From NCBI RefSeq assembly GCF_902686445.1, contig NC_062219.1, positions 48,449,056 to 48,513,055 on the forward strand: a stretch of 64,000 bases of DNA. The letters run 5' to 3'. A program made the position numbers and the translations under genes. Below, one piece after another: positions 38,868 through 50,800 of the stretch. Position 1 is the first letter of the stretch, and each line of letters opens with the position of its first letter. Source of the stretch: Sciurus carolinensis (taxonomy: Eukaryota > Chordata > Mammalia > Rodentia > Sciuridae). The notes under the pieces are model-generated. The model saw only the letters and a list, made by a program, of their open reading frames with translations. It was not told the DNA's origin and did no database searches.

Positions 38868-39601
38868 CACATTTTTCAAACAATAAGAATTGCTTCTAAA
38901 TATAAGAAATATCTGTGTATGTGTGAGAACACTGAAATTTTATTGACAATACACTGCAAAGGCATTCACATCACAACTAATGTGTGAGAAATTTTAGAAG
39001 CACATATGAAAAAATATAAATATAAGAAATATTAAATAGAGAAAATTTCAATTTGGGAAGAAGTTAAGACTTTCTAAACATGCAACATTTGAATGTTTGT
39101 TTACAAGACATGTCCTAGAATTGATTAAATGGATAATTAAATATTCTTGTTCATACTTAATTAAAAGCAGATATTTACCAAATTGTAACAAATTTGTTTA
39201 TCCTGTAGTGTTAGTGCAGTAGAATCTGTTATTATTTCTTCTCATTTTATCTCTTTTTTTATTATCTTCATTCTCAGTCATTGTGTATATATGCCATGCT
39301 TAACTGAATAAGTCTGAAAATTTTCTGTAATCTCTTTCCCCTTTAGACTATGCATTTATTATATTCTGTAGGACTCAGAATCTCTTTCTTCAGGAACTCA
39401 GGTTACATGTTCCTTCTTGAATCCTCAAGACTCAGTCTTAATTATTTACACTTGTCCCAACCTCTCTTTGTACCTTGATTACACTGTATTTCAATTATAT
39501 CTTTACCAATTTGTGTCCCCATATAAGGTCACTGAATTAGAAGCTAGACGGTAATTCTATCTATACCATCTCATTCAATAATGGGCACCAGATTCTTACT
39601 G
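38868..39601. other. Unannotated AT-rich spacer
   Basis: No gene or recognised repeat. Confidence 0.5.
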
Positions 39602-39817
39602 TGTTAAGATTTTTATTGATTTTTGTTTTTTATTTGTTCTGTGATCAAAATACCTGATAAAAACAACTAAAGGGAGGAAAGGTTAATTTTGACTCACAGT
39701 TTCAGAGGATTTAACCATGGTTATATGCTTTCATGCTCTGGGCCTGATGTGAAGAATCATGGTGGAAGGATTTGGCAGAAAAAAGCATCTCAGCATCTCA
39801 GCTCATTGCATCTAGTA

Positions 39818-39884
<67 letters not shown>

Positions 39885-39891
39885 AGGGAGA

Positions 39892-39951
<60 letters not shown>

Positions 39952-40131
39952 CAGGGGGAGACCAGAAAGAAGGTACTTGATCTACTTCCTTCAACTAGGT
40001 CCCACCTCCTCGTAGTTCACCCAGCCATCAAAGAATTAATCTGATGAGTTCAGAGCCCTCATGATCCAATGACTTCACAAAAGCACTGCCTTTAAATACA
40101 TGGGACTTTAGGGAATATTCCAGATCCAACA
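39602..40131 (-). mobile_element. MaLR-type solo LTR carrying a very long GA tract
   Basis: Same family as 14668-15092: the plus strand opens TGTTAAGATTTTTATTG, then CAAAATACCTGATAAAAACA, GGAAAGGTTAATTTTGACTC and ATCATGGTGGAAGG. After the (GA)n it continues CTAGGTCCCACCTCC and ends CCAGATCCAACA. It is about 105 bp longer than the copy at 14668, largely because of the GA expansion. No clear 5-bp duplication was found. Confidence 0.75.
39821..39951 (+). repeat. (GA)n expansion within MaLR LTR
   Basis: About 130 bp of GA with a central GGGAGGGAGGGA block. The long Arg-Glu or Ser-Leu reading frames here are artefacts of the repeat. Confidence 0.95.
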
Positions 40132-40837
40132 TTTTAAGTTAAAAAGTGAATGAGTGAACAAATCTATTTTGCACTGACCACTCCGAACAAGATATTATGT
40201 ATATTAACTATGCATAATGATTTTGGTTCAGTCACTGTACCTTTGTTGCAGGTAAATTGGGAGATATTCCTTATGTTCCTTCACACATAGTAACACTAAA
40301 AAGTGTTGTGCTTTCTTCAGATAATAATTAAATCACTAAAGAATACATATTTAATTGTGTTTCAGATGCCAAGTTCTTCTTGAGCTATATTATATTCTAA
40401 ATATGGAATCTAAATTCCATACATAGAATAAATAGAAGGTGAAGATACATATAATGCTAAGTCATATGTTATATAAAAATAAAACTGGTAAGGATTTTGA
40501 AAGACATGTGATCAATTTTTGCAGAAGCTTGAAAGTGTGATGATGGTAGTTTCTGATCCATATGGATAAAATCTAGTTTGATTAAAAAGAGAAAGAATAC
40601 CATTACCTGCCAGGGGAATAGCATTAGATAAGTGCTAGCAATGGTAATGATCATGACTCTTGGAAATGTAAGGGACTGGATACTAAAGTGAATAGTAATA
40701 AGTTGGAAACACAACACAAATTGAAAGAGAGAAAATAGAGCCATATTCTGAAATGTACTGACTAAAGAAAATCCTTTGGTTTGGATTATATTCAATAGAT
40801 CATGATTACTGCCAGTAGAACTAGAAAACTTGCCTTA
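40132..40837. other. Spacer between two MaLR LTRs
   Basis: No gene. A 108-codon minus-strand open frame at 40469-40795 has no recognisable domain or codon pattern and is not called. Confidence 0.5.
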
Positions 40838-40842
40838 AGCTC

Positions 40843-41050
40843 TGTTTTAATCAGCTTTTTTTCATTGCTGTGACCAAAATACCCAACAAGAACAACTTAG
40901 AGGAGGAAAAGTTTATTTGGGGTTCATGGTTTTAAAGATCTCAGTCCATAGATTAGATAGTTAACTCTGTGACTCTGGGTCCAAGGTGAGGCATACATCA
41001 TGGGAGAAGGACCCATGGAGGAAAGCTGCTCAGTCATGGGACAGTCAGGA

Positions 41051-41136
<86 letters not shown>

Positions 41137-41348
41137 AAGAAAGAGAAGGGAGTTGCCATAGGGAAGAAGCACTTTTCTAGGGCATGCCCCCCAGTGACCT
41201 ACCTCCTTACAGTTACCACCCTGTTAGTCCATTCAAACTAGGATGGACTGATTATGTTATAGTTCTCATAATCTAAATCATTACACATCTAAACATTCCT
41301 GCATTAACACAGGAGCTCTGGGGGGAGACTCATATCCAAATCATAATG
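40843..41348 (-). mobile_element. MaLR-type solo LTR with GA expansion and 5-bp target duplication
   Basis: It is bounded by agctc at 40838-40842 and 41349-41353. The plus strand opens TGTTTTAATCAGC, carries GAGGAAAAGTTTATTTGGGG (complement of the AATAAA region) and ends CATATCCAAATCATAATG. A (GA)n sits at the same relative place as in the LTRs at 39602 and 44205. No internal retroviral sequence adjoins it. Confidence 0.84.
41053..41146 (+). repeat. (GA)n expansion within MaLR LTR
   Basis: About 90 bp of GA with a few CAGA and AAAG interruptions. Confidence 0.95.
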
Positions 41349-41353
41349 AGCTC

Positions 41354-44204
41354 CCTGTGTATTTACTATTTTGACTTTCATTAATTTTCCTCTACATTAT
41401 TTTTGCTAATTTATCTTTCACTTTCACTAGCTATAACTGATGATAATGAGAATTCCTACCTAACACTAATACCAGTGTTATGAAAGTGCATTGTTACACC
41501 TTATTTCTTTTCTCACTTTACATAAGAGGTAATAGAAGTTCAAAGAAATGGCTTAGCTTGCTGGAAGTGGTGGAGTACATTTTTTTCTCATGATACCATG
41601 CCCTTTCTGAAACCCCATATCACTCCCAGTGTATGTACTTGAATGACAAAAGCACCACGATGAATATGGTAGTGGTGGGAGACTGATCTTGCAGCAACAT
41701 TGATATGGGAACTGAGAAAGTGCTTACAGGTTGTTGTAGAAATAGGCAAATGATTCTGCCTAAAGATGAATTCCCTCTTACATGGAGTCTTCCTTATCCC
41801 CTGTTGGTGGTCATATCCCTCTCCTCTGAGCACAGATATTTATGTTTGTCTTATACATCTTTCACTTACTTTCTATCATTATATATGTTTAAATGCATAC
41901 ATGTAATTTTTTATTACCTTATCTGTATGAAAGACGCTAACCTGCTAGTCTGTAAGATATTTTAGTGCATGCTTCATTGAAGTGCAAGTTTCTTGAAGTA
42001 AGAAATACACCTATTGTTATTTTCTCCATTTCTTACAAATATTATTTGCATTATATGAATTCATTAAATTATTAAAATCAAAATAACATGGTATTATATG
42101 CATTTAGAATAGAAGCTTTAGAATTGGGCAGATCTGGGTTCAAATCCTGACTATTGTTTTGTAGCCATTTGATCTTGGAAAACCTAGTCACTCAGGATCC
42201 TAGTTTCTCCATTTGAGATATGGTAATAGTAATGAAGATGATGATGATTGATGGTGATATATAACATTTGTGGAGTGCTTACTGTTTCGTGATCACTCTG
42301 CTAAGTGCTTTTCATAGATACTTAATATCTATAAAATCCTATTAGGAACATGCTATTATTTAAAAAATACTGCTTTGATGGATGGTTCTGAGAATAAAAT
42401 GAATAATGGGGGAAGCACAGGAGACACTCAAGGTAGGGAATGACTGTTAGTTTCTGATTATAGACAGAGATAGGATTGTGACATTGGTAGAGAAGAAAGG
42501 ATGAATTCAAGAAATAATTAGAAAAATGTGCTTAGTGATTGGACACATAAGATAACAAGTAGGATTCAAAGACAATATAAAAAGGCTCAGTTGTTTAACA
42601 TTAAATTTCTAATTTCAATTAGTCTCCATTAATATTACATTATCCTAAGGACAAGTTGATCATCAATTAATAAAAGAACTTTCACACTAAAGACATAGAC
42701 AGCAAATAATTTTCAGGATGCTTACTATGGCAAAATTAACTTACTATGACAATAATTATAACTGTTCAATGTGGGAGCCCAGCTATGCCCCTTTTTATCA
42801 GCATATAAATTAAAATATCTAGCATCTAGTGAGAGCTGTTTAAAGAGCATTTATTTGCATTGATGCAAGTATTGAAAGTATTTGGGGTTAGAAAATTTGA
42901 ATAATAAAATATGTAAAAAAAAAAAAAATCCTCTTCTCCAAATGTTTATCATCCCCCCACCACCCTGCAATTCACATCACATTTTGGCCCATCACTGCAA
43001 GATAACACACTGCCAGGTTCATGAGAAGGGACGGTCCAGAGTACCATTGTCAGGCCTGTGTAGCTCCTGGCCACCTGATTATTCCAGAACAGTCCCAAAA
43101 TTATTTTCCTTGCAAAAGTAATGTGTTTCTGAAGATCTAATGGCTTGTAATGAAAGCATATTAGGTCAATATCACCACCAAATTGGAATTGGAAAAAAAG
43201 TTTAAATTGTAATTTAGTTGACTGTAAATAAAGTAGTGAATTGTACTCTTAGATTACTGATAAAACAAAAGCATTCTCAGCAGATTTATTGAATTGAGCT
43301 TAATCATAATATGAAACTCACTACTTAGAAATGCCTGGAAAGAAAGATAAAAAGAACTTCCAACTGGAAAAATATTTTTCATTGCCGAAAAATGTCAGGT
43401 TTTGCTATTATTTTGTCTTAAAATACATATTACAATGTTGATTTTGTTTGAAATATTTGCTTCATTACCAGATAGTATTTTTCTTAATAGTTAAGATTAT
43501 GTTAAGGCCTATTAAACAAGCTTTTAATAGAAAAAAACAATAAAATAATAACAAATAAATTTAAGAAAAATTTGAAAATAGATGTAATTAATTTAGAATA
43601 TGATTTATATTAAAAGTGGTTTCCTAATCAATAAGGTTGCCATCATTCTGGTTGTAATATTTGTACCTCCCAACATGAATAAATATAAGAGACAGATAGC
43701 AATGAATGTAAAAATATGCTTGATAAAAGCAAAAATGTGAATAATGAATGTCAACTTTTAGTTTTTCCACAAAATACTTTAACTTTTTATTTTTTGGAGG
43801 TTTTCACTATGTTTGTCTACCAAGGGCTCTATGCTAAATTAAACACCTTGATGTTTATATCTGTTTGAAAGCAAAGTAGCATAAAAGTTGCAATGGTTTT
43901 ATTTTTTATGCTCATGAAAATATAACTATAGAAACAATAAAATTAGAGTAGTATAGAGCATGCATAGAAAGCTAGAGAAACAATACAAATTGGACCATTC
44001 AGATGATAAACTATACTTGTTTAACTAAAGGTTGCTATTCATCTCTTTTTTGAATATTTGATAGATTTATTACCATTATTGCCACCAGCATCTCATCTCC
44101 TTACCAAGTGTTTCCAATTGTGAATGTGTCCAGTTAACAATAAAATAAAGAAGACCTCCTTCAGTTCTCTAATTAAGAAAACATCTTTTGTTCTTTCTAG
44201 CAGT
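41354..44204. other. Unannotated AT-rich stretch with a MIR remnant
   Basis: No gene. One MIR is recognised (42110-42330). A weak L2-like 3' end may lie at about 41955-42050. A short T/C-rich and more GC-rich segment at 42935-43110 is unlike its surroundings but matches nothing I recognise. Confidence 0.45.
42110..42330 (+). mobile_element. MIR SINE
   Basis: Contains GGCAGATCTGGGTTCAAATC (tRNA-like box B region), a diverged core, and a TGTGGAGTGCTTACTGTTTC...CTAAGTGCTTTTCAT end. These phrases occur in this order in MIR-family elements. Confidence 0.68.
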
Positions 44205-44254
44205 TGTTAGTCAACTTTCTGTCATTGTGACAAAACACCTGAGAAAATAAATTT

Positions 44255-44263
44255 AAAGGAGGT
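44255..44263 (+). repeat. Target-site duplication, left copy (young twin-primed L1)
   Basis: aaaggaggt, preceded by ATTT, giving an ATTT/AAAG site close to the L1 endonuclease consensus. It recurs at 45508-45516. Confidence 0.8.
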
Positions 44264-45266
44264 TGATTCCCAAGTATTTTATTTTTTTCGATGCTATTGT
44301 GAATGGGGTAGTTTTCCTAATTTCTCTTTCTGAAGATTCATCACTTATGTATAAAAATGCTTTAGATTTATGTGCATTGATCTTATATCCCGCTACTTTA
44401 CTGAATTCACTTATGAGATCTAAAAGTTTTCTGGTGGAATTTCCTGGTTCCTCTAAGTATATAATCATATCATCAGCAAACAGGGATAGTTTGAGTTCTT
44501 CTTTGCCTATTTGTATCCTTTTAATTTCTTTGGTCTGTCTAATTGCTCTGGCTAGAGTTTCAAGGATGATATTGAAAAGAAGTGGTGAAAGAGGGCATCC
44601 CTGCCTTGTTCCAGTTTTAAGGGGGAATGCTTTCAGTTTTTCACCATTTAGAATGATATTAGCCATGGGTTTAACGTAGATGATCTTTACAATGTTAAGG
44701 AATGTTCCCACTATCCCTATTTTTTCTAGTGTTTTGAGCATGAAGGGGTGCTGTATTTTATCAAATGCTTTCTCTCCATCTATTGAAATAATCATGTGAT
44801 TCTTGACTTTAAGTCTATTGATATGGTGAATTACATTTATTGATTTCCTGATGTTGAACCAACCTTGCATCCCTGGGATGAAACCCACTTGATCATGGTG
44901 CACTGTCTTTTTAATATGTTTTTGTATGCGATTTGCTAAAATTTTGTTGAGAATTTTTGCGTTGATGTTCATTAAGGATATTGGTCTGAAATTTTCTTTC
45001 CTCGATGTGTCTCTGTCTGGTTTAGGTATCAGGGTGATATTGGCTTCATAGAACGAGTTTGGGAGGGTTCCCTCCTCTTCTATTTTATGGAATACTTTGA
45101 GAAGTATTGGAATGAGCTCTTCTTTAAAGGTTTTGTAGAACTCGGCTGAAACCCCATCTGGTCCTGGACTTTTCTTTGTTGGTAGGCTTTTGATGACTTC
45201 ATCTATTTCATTACTTGAAATTGGTCTATTTAAATTGTGTATGTCCTCCTCGTTCGGTTTAGGCAA
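44264..45266 (-). pseudogene. L1 ORF2 reverse transcriptase fragment, still open
   Basis: An uninterrupted 337-codon frame (stop at 44253-44255, just beyond the L1 junction) covers the reverse transcriptase finger and palm. It contains [53 protein letters not shown] (motif A; Gly replaces Ala), [14 protein letters not shown] and [11 protein letters not shown] (motif C). There is no endonuclease domain, C-terminal region or promoter, so it cannot act alone. The open frame fits recent insertion rather than selection. Confidence 0.92.
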
Positions 45267-45507
45267 TTCATATGTCTCTAGAAACCTGTTGGGTTAGGGA
45301 GGGGGGCAAGAATGGAGGAAGGAAGGACTGTATAGAGGGAAAAGAGGGGTGGGAGGGGTGGAGGGGAAGGGAAAAATAACTAAATGAATCAAACAGCATT
45401 ACTCTATGTAAACTTATGATTACACAAATGGTATGCCTTTACGCCATGTACAAACAGAGAAACAACATGTATCCCGTTTGTTTACAATAAAATAATAATA
45501 ATAATAA
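44264..45507 (+). mobile_element. Young 5'-inverted (twin-primed) L1 nested in a MaLR LTR
   Basis: The left part (44264-45291) is L1 on the minus strand, matching about 53320-54348 of the intact copy. By eye over a few hundred bases there are roughly seven differences per hundred. At about 45291 it switches to plus-strand L1 3' UTR (AGGGAGGGGGGCAAGAATGG), running through TTACACAAATGGTATGCC to an AATAATAATAATAAA tail. It is flanked by aaaggaggt at 44255-44263 and 45508-45516. Unlike the copy at 29.4 kb, everything between the two segments (the ORF2 C-terminus) was lost. The GGGTTAGGG at the junction is related to the telomere-like insert of the intact L1. Confidence 0.9.
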
Positions 45508-45516
45508 AAAGGAGGT
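45508..45516 (+). repeat. Target-site duplication, right copy (young twin-primed L1)
   Basis: aaaggaggt after the A-rich tail, identical to 44255-44263. Confidence 0.8.
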
Positions 45517-45621
45517 ATGTTTAATTGCACTATGGTTTCAGAGGTTATAATACATAGTTGCTTGGTCCCATTGCCATGGGCCTGTGATGGGGCAGAAGAA
45601 CATGTTGGAAGTGTGTGGTGA

Positions 45622-45625
<4 letters not shown>

Positions 45626-45669
<44 letters not shown>
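45626..45669 (+). repeat. (GA)n expansion within MaLR LTR
   Basis: About 44 bp of GA at the position where sister LTRs also carry GA tracts. Confidence 0.95.
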
Positions 45670-45672
<3 letters not shown>

Positions 45673-45843
45673 AAAACAGGAAGGAAGGAAGGAGCCAGAG
45701 ACAAGCTATACTCTCAAGGACACACCTGTAGTAAACTACTTTTTCCAACTAGGCCCTACTTCCTAAAGTTTCTACCACTTCCCAATAGTGCCACAGACTG
45801 GTGGCCAAGCCTTTGGTAGACATTTTAGATCCAAACCACAACA

Positions 45844-46669
45844 ACATGAATTGAGAGTTTTCTATAAAACACCGGCCTCTGAGGCAGAAAAGAAGAATAA
45901 AATAAGGAGCAGGCTACAGGGATTCCTTTCTTCTCAAAAACACCACCAAATAGTCTAAACTAATATGAGCCATCATACAGATCTAGGATCTTTGATTTTT
46001 ATGGTATCTGGGGTTTTTCCTTTTTGGTGCTATAGACTTCAAATGGTACATAATATATGATATATGTCATATATGTAAATATAGGAATTGAATGCAGAAA
46101 ATTCAGAAATTTTATATTCTTTACCTCAATCATTTAAAGCATGCTGTCTGCTGTTATAAAACAGCAAATTGAGTTAGTGAGTTTGTGGAACATTATTATT
46201 GTTTATTTTCTTTAATAAGTAGTAGGAATGAGAATTTCTTTGGTGACCTTGCTTAGGATGTAATTGAGGACTCATTGTATATGTGTGTAAAAATCAATGA
46301 CCTATCTTAGTTTCACTTCCTTGGCACAAAGAATCTTAAATCAACATTCAAACCTAAGTTTCTTTTGTACCAACTACAGATAAAAGTAATGACTGTTTTT
46401 GGATTTCCCTTATGCAGGAATTTCCTAATCCCCTCTAATTTTTATATTTGTCTCTATGCCCATTATTAATGAGCATCAGCAATGATTTTTAAATTAACAG
46501 CAAACATCTTCAAGTGATTATTCAGTTTCTCTCACAAGAATATTTTTGTTGTTGTTGTTGCTGTTTTGAGGAAAAAAAATAATAAGTGATGAATCTTTGC
46601 CTTATGTCTTCAGATCTTTGTTGAATTAAGATTGCAAACCAATCAACTGGGTTGCTTATTGTGGAGTAG

Positions 46670-46710
<41 letters not shown>

Positions 46711-46904
46711 CCTTGTTAATTGGAGCACTCCAGTTCATTTTGATTCAAGTTGTTTTTAGATCATCTTGTGAGAAGCATTACTATGTTATAAAAACCTTAA
46801 AAAGCAACAAAGTCAGCAAATTCTCTTGAGTTGCAAATAAGAATGAGAGATACTTTACTTAGATAACTGTATTTCAATTGTATGTTGTTCCTGTTTTTTG
46901 TTTT
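45844..46904. other. Unannotated spacer with CA and GTT repeats
   Basis: No gene. A (GTT)n of about 20 bp lies at 46543-46563 and a (CA)n at 46670-46706. Confidence 0.5.
46670..46706 (+). repeat. (CA)n microsatellite
   Basis: About 37 bp of pure CA. Confidence 0.95.
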
Positions 46905-49900
46905 TATATTTTGATTAAAGTGCTAATTGTACATATTAATGGGCTTCAACACGTATGTAGCATGCACTGATCAAATCAGGATTATTAGCATTCTACTCTT
47001 TACATCATTCTTTGTGTGTTGCCTTTGAGCTCCTCTCTTCATAATATATGTAACAGTTTATTGTGAACTACGTTCATCCCGCTGTGCTTCAGAGCACCAG
47101 AACTTTTTCATTTAACTATGTTGTTTTCAATTCCAAGAATTTAGGGTGTCTGTCTGAAAAAAAGAAGTTTGAATTATCTTAGTAGTTTGTTCTTTATGTG
47201 TGTTGTTTCACTTATAAGACTTCAAATAAAACAATTTAGATCCTTATAATGTACCACAAAAATTACTGAGTTCACCAATCCTTGAAGCTTGTTTGAACCA
47301 ATAAGCTCACGTTCACTTAGGCTTTTGTAGCCCGCCATAGATCAGATACTAGTCTCTGCTGATCTTGACTTTGCTTCCTCATCGTTCAATGGATCAGTTG
47401 ACTGTTGTCTCATTTAGGATGATCTCACTCAACTCTGCCTTTTAGTAAGAAGACTTTAAGTCATATGATGCAGGTCATAGATACAAGGAGGTATGAAGAA
47501 TGGAGGCTATTAATGTAACTAATCTACCACTTCTCTGAAGGTGGGCATAAGACTAAGTCTTAAACTTGTGTGTTTTTCAAATGTATTTTCTTTCCAATTC
47601 TGAAAATAGCCTGAATTCTAAGAAAACTTTTACAGATATAGAGCTATATTTATACATATACATTTATATCTATATCATCTGCCTATATAATTCTAGCATC
47701 TTGTGAACATGGTAAAGACAAAAAATTCAAAGGTTTTTTGATAAATGAATATAATTACCATCCTGGAAACTCAGCTTTATTTCCCAGAATAGCCAATGGT
47801 CTTCATACAGTCAACCAAGAATTATCCACGGCAAAGCAGGCATATGTATATGTTTTTTAATATATAAATTTTTCTATTTTAATATTTTTCAATGAAATAT
47901 CTGAATATTCTTTTCTATATATGCCTATTCCAATATTTATCTTATTAATTTTAGTGTTTCCTTGATATTTAGTTAAATGTATGTACCATAATTTTTAAGT
48001 GATACTGACAATAAGCTGTAAAATAATGAATTACATAAGTTTTAGATAGTTTTCTATTACAAACAATGCTAAAATGGATATGCCTGTCCATATGTTTTAT
48101 GTGAGCATATAATAGTTATTATGTGCAATCATTTCCAACAAGTGGCTAAAGAAAATCAAATATGCATTTCTGATTTTTACAGATTTCACGAAATGTCTTT
48201 CTAAATATTCAGGAAAATATGTAGATTTCTCCACATCTTCACCAACAAGATGAATTTCTGCCAATGTGGTAGGTGATTCTGGTTCTCATTCATTTTTAAG
48301 TGCTTAACATACCTATGTCCCAACATGAATAGTAAGCACAAGTTCAGCTTAGCCATCAAACTGGCAAGGCACAATGACTTAAATCTAATATTATGTTGCT
48401 TTAGCTCTTATAGTTGCATCCTAGGCAGAAAAAAACAGCATACACAACATCTTCATTTTATTTGGAGGTCCATAGCTCCCATGTTCCCCCATATGCAGCC
48501 TCCTTCATGAAACCCCATTACACTGAGCCAATATGCAATTTTCTTATCCCTCTACCCCAACTGGTCCTAACTTACAGGTTGGGTATTTACCTCTGGACAA
48601 TGACAACAGGCAGTTTTCATCTCTCTCTTTAAAAAGAGTTCATTATAATTATACATGATATGGAGTTCACTTTGACATAATTACACAAGCATGAAATATA
48701 ATTTGCTCCAGTTCAGCCCCCAATACTTTTCCTTTCACTGCCCCTCCTTTCCATGTTGCCTTTCCTTTATTGCACTGATCTTTCATTCATTATTTGTAGT
48801 TGTTTTTCTAAAATTAGTGCATTATAAATATATATAAAGGTGAAATTCACTATGGTATATTCATATATGTACATTGGAAAGTTTGGTCAGATTCATTCCA
48901 TCATTCTTCCTTTATCTTGACACAGAGAAACTGCAACCTTGGTTTCTGCCCAGGACCCTTCTGTGACATTGTAGCTTGCTTTCTTTAAGTACAATCGGAG
49001 GCTTCCCAGTAAAATTTGGCTCCCATTTTATTACATTCCACTTCCTTATTAATTCAGGAGATTCAAAGGATATATTATCATGCAAAGGCAGGACACCCTT
49101 CCAGAGGATTCTATTTCTTTCAGGGGACAAGTTTAAACTTTACTCAAACTTCTGAGGAATTTTATTATGTTGTGGTTGATATTCACCCCCACCCGCAAAC
49201 TACCTTCATAGGTTTGCCCATTTGCTTTTGACTTTTTGGATTGTTTATTTATTGATTGATGGTAAAACTATTTTCTGTTATCAGAATTTAAGTCCTTTGC
49301 TGCATATCCTAAATATGACTTTATGATGTGACTTTTCTAATTTTGAGCAAGATATTTTCCCAAATATTAAAAAAAATTCCTTTATGTTTTCCTTAATAGG
49401 TTTATTATATCTTATATAATGTAGTCATAACATTTAAGTGTCCATTTAAAAATTACTTTGGTGCTGTATGTGGCACAACGATATTTTCTTTACAGTTGAC
49501 TATCTTATTAAATAATCCTAAATTTCTACGCTGCTTTAAGATGACTTCTTTATCATGTACCAATTTGTCAAGGCCCTTGATACTTAATTGCAATGATTTG
49601 TATTTCTCTTCCTGTGTCTTTACCTAACATCTGTAATTACTCTAGCCTTCTATTGTGTCTTACTATCTGCTAAATCATTACACCCACATTAATTCTTCTA
49701 AAATTTTTGCAGGCTACTTTGTATGTGTATTTTCCCACTTCTATTGAAATCAGTTCTTCATATGGAAAAAAAATTCACTATAACTTTTACTGTGATCAAG
49801 TTATGTTCATAGATTAATTTATGGGAAAATGACAACTTTTCAAAATTGACCCTAAGAAAGTGATTTATAGTTTTTATTTATTAGCTGTCTTTTCTGTACC

Positions 49901-50800
49901 ATACTATGAAGACTCATTTCCATGGAGTCTGGTAAGATTGTTTAATAAGTATCTTTTCTTCCTGTGTATTTTATCCTTTATCATACTCGAATATGAGAAT
50001 TTTAGTAATGTTCTATCACTATTCAATTCAACCACTTCATTGTATTGAATTCCTTTGTTATTTTTACTAGCATTTCAGTTGTTAGTTTTCAGGTATCCAA
50101 CAATTCTTGAAATTCTACAAACTATACAATTTTCTTTATTTTCAGAACTGCCAAGACAATACTAACTTACATTGAGCATTTTTTTTCTTTTTCTGGACGT
50201 TTATGGAATACAACTTTAAAAAATATATTAATTACATTGCTATTACTAATACATTTTAAGAATCAAGAATGAATATTGAATTAATTACTGTAAATGTACA
50301 ATTATTCCACATACATTTTCATAAATAAATGATCCTTGCATAGTTCTTATTTTTTCTTGGAATCTGTAATTAATTGCAAACATAATTATTTTGTGTGCTT
50401 GCACATTCTCTATCTTTTTAAAATTACATAATAGTAATTGATTTTATTTTGCTTCCTTTTTCAAAGAATCTTCTCTTTGTCTTTTAGGTTTTTCCTGTTT
50501 TCTATATTATTAATTTCTACTTCCGTCTTTGTGAATTCCACTCTTCTATCTTACTTATATATTATTATTTTTGTTCCTTTCCTACTGTCTTTATTTAGTA
50601 CTTAGCTTTTTTGCATCCCTTATCATCTTTTAAGTGTATGTTTTTTCTGTTGATTCATTGTGTTAAAATACTTCTTCTAATTGTTCTAGACTTTTCATTT
50701 TGACTCTGCTTAACAGAAGAATTTTTTATAGGGTCTAATTAATTTTTTGGAGTATTGGAAACTTCACTTTTATTTAGAGAACATGGTACATATTCTAAAG
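46905..50800 (-). mobile_element. Ancient L1 relic, heavily decayed
   Basis: The order of weak matches fits one old L1 on the minus strand. At 46905-47115 the plus strand reads like the antisense of an old mammalian L1 3' UTR (TGCTAATTGTACATATTAATGG, GATCAAATCAGGATTATTAG, GAGCACCAGAACTTTTTC). At 48045-48310 it resembles the ORF2 C-terminal antisense (ACAAACAATGCTAAAATGG, CTCCACATCTTCACCAACA). At 49205-49600 and 50400-50720 it resembles more 5' ORF2 antisense (TTTGCCCATTTGCTTTTGAC, TTGTCAAGGCCCTTGATAC). No long frame survives and individual boundaries are uncertain. Confidence 0.5.
48640..48905 (-). mobile_element. Old L1 3' UTR fragment with internal duplication
   Basis: Two related units lie in tandem: TTCATTATAATTATACATGA...ATAATTTGCTCCAGTTCAGCC, and GTGCATTATAAATATATATA...GTTTGGTCAGATTCATTCCA. 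Both resemble the antisense of an older rodent L1 3' UTR. It probably inserted in the ancient L1 around it, or is part of that element's own 3' region. Confidence 0.45.

Larger units (their letters stand above)
44205..45843 (-). mobile_element. MaLR-type solo LTR interrupted by a twin-primed L1
   Basis: The LTR's left end (44205-44254) opens TGTTAGTCAACTTTCTGTCA and continues into AAAGGAGG. After the L1 it resumes at 45517 with TATGTTTAATTGCACTATGG, the GA tract and GAACATGTTGGAAG, ending CCAAACCACAACA near 45843. Removing the L1 and one copy of the 9-bp duplication restores an LTR similar to those at 39602 and 40843. Outer target duplications are not evident. Confidence 0.78.

Noticed and set aside
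39689..40044. Long Arg-Glu (and antisense Ser-Leu) reading frames
   Set aside because: They are produced by the (GA)n microsatellite in an LTR; similar frames occur at the GA tracts at 34, 41 and 45.6 kb. There is no gene support.
40469..40795. 108-codon minus-strand open frame with hydrophobic composition
   Set aside because: The hydrophobicity follows from T-rich codons in AT-rich DNA; no start context or domain supports it.
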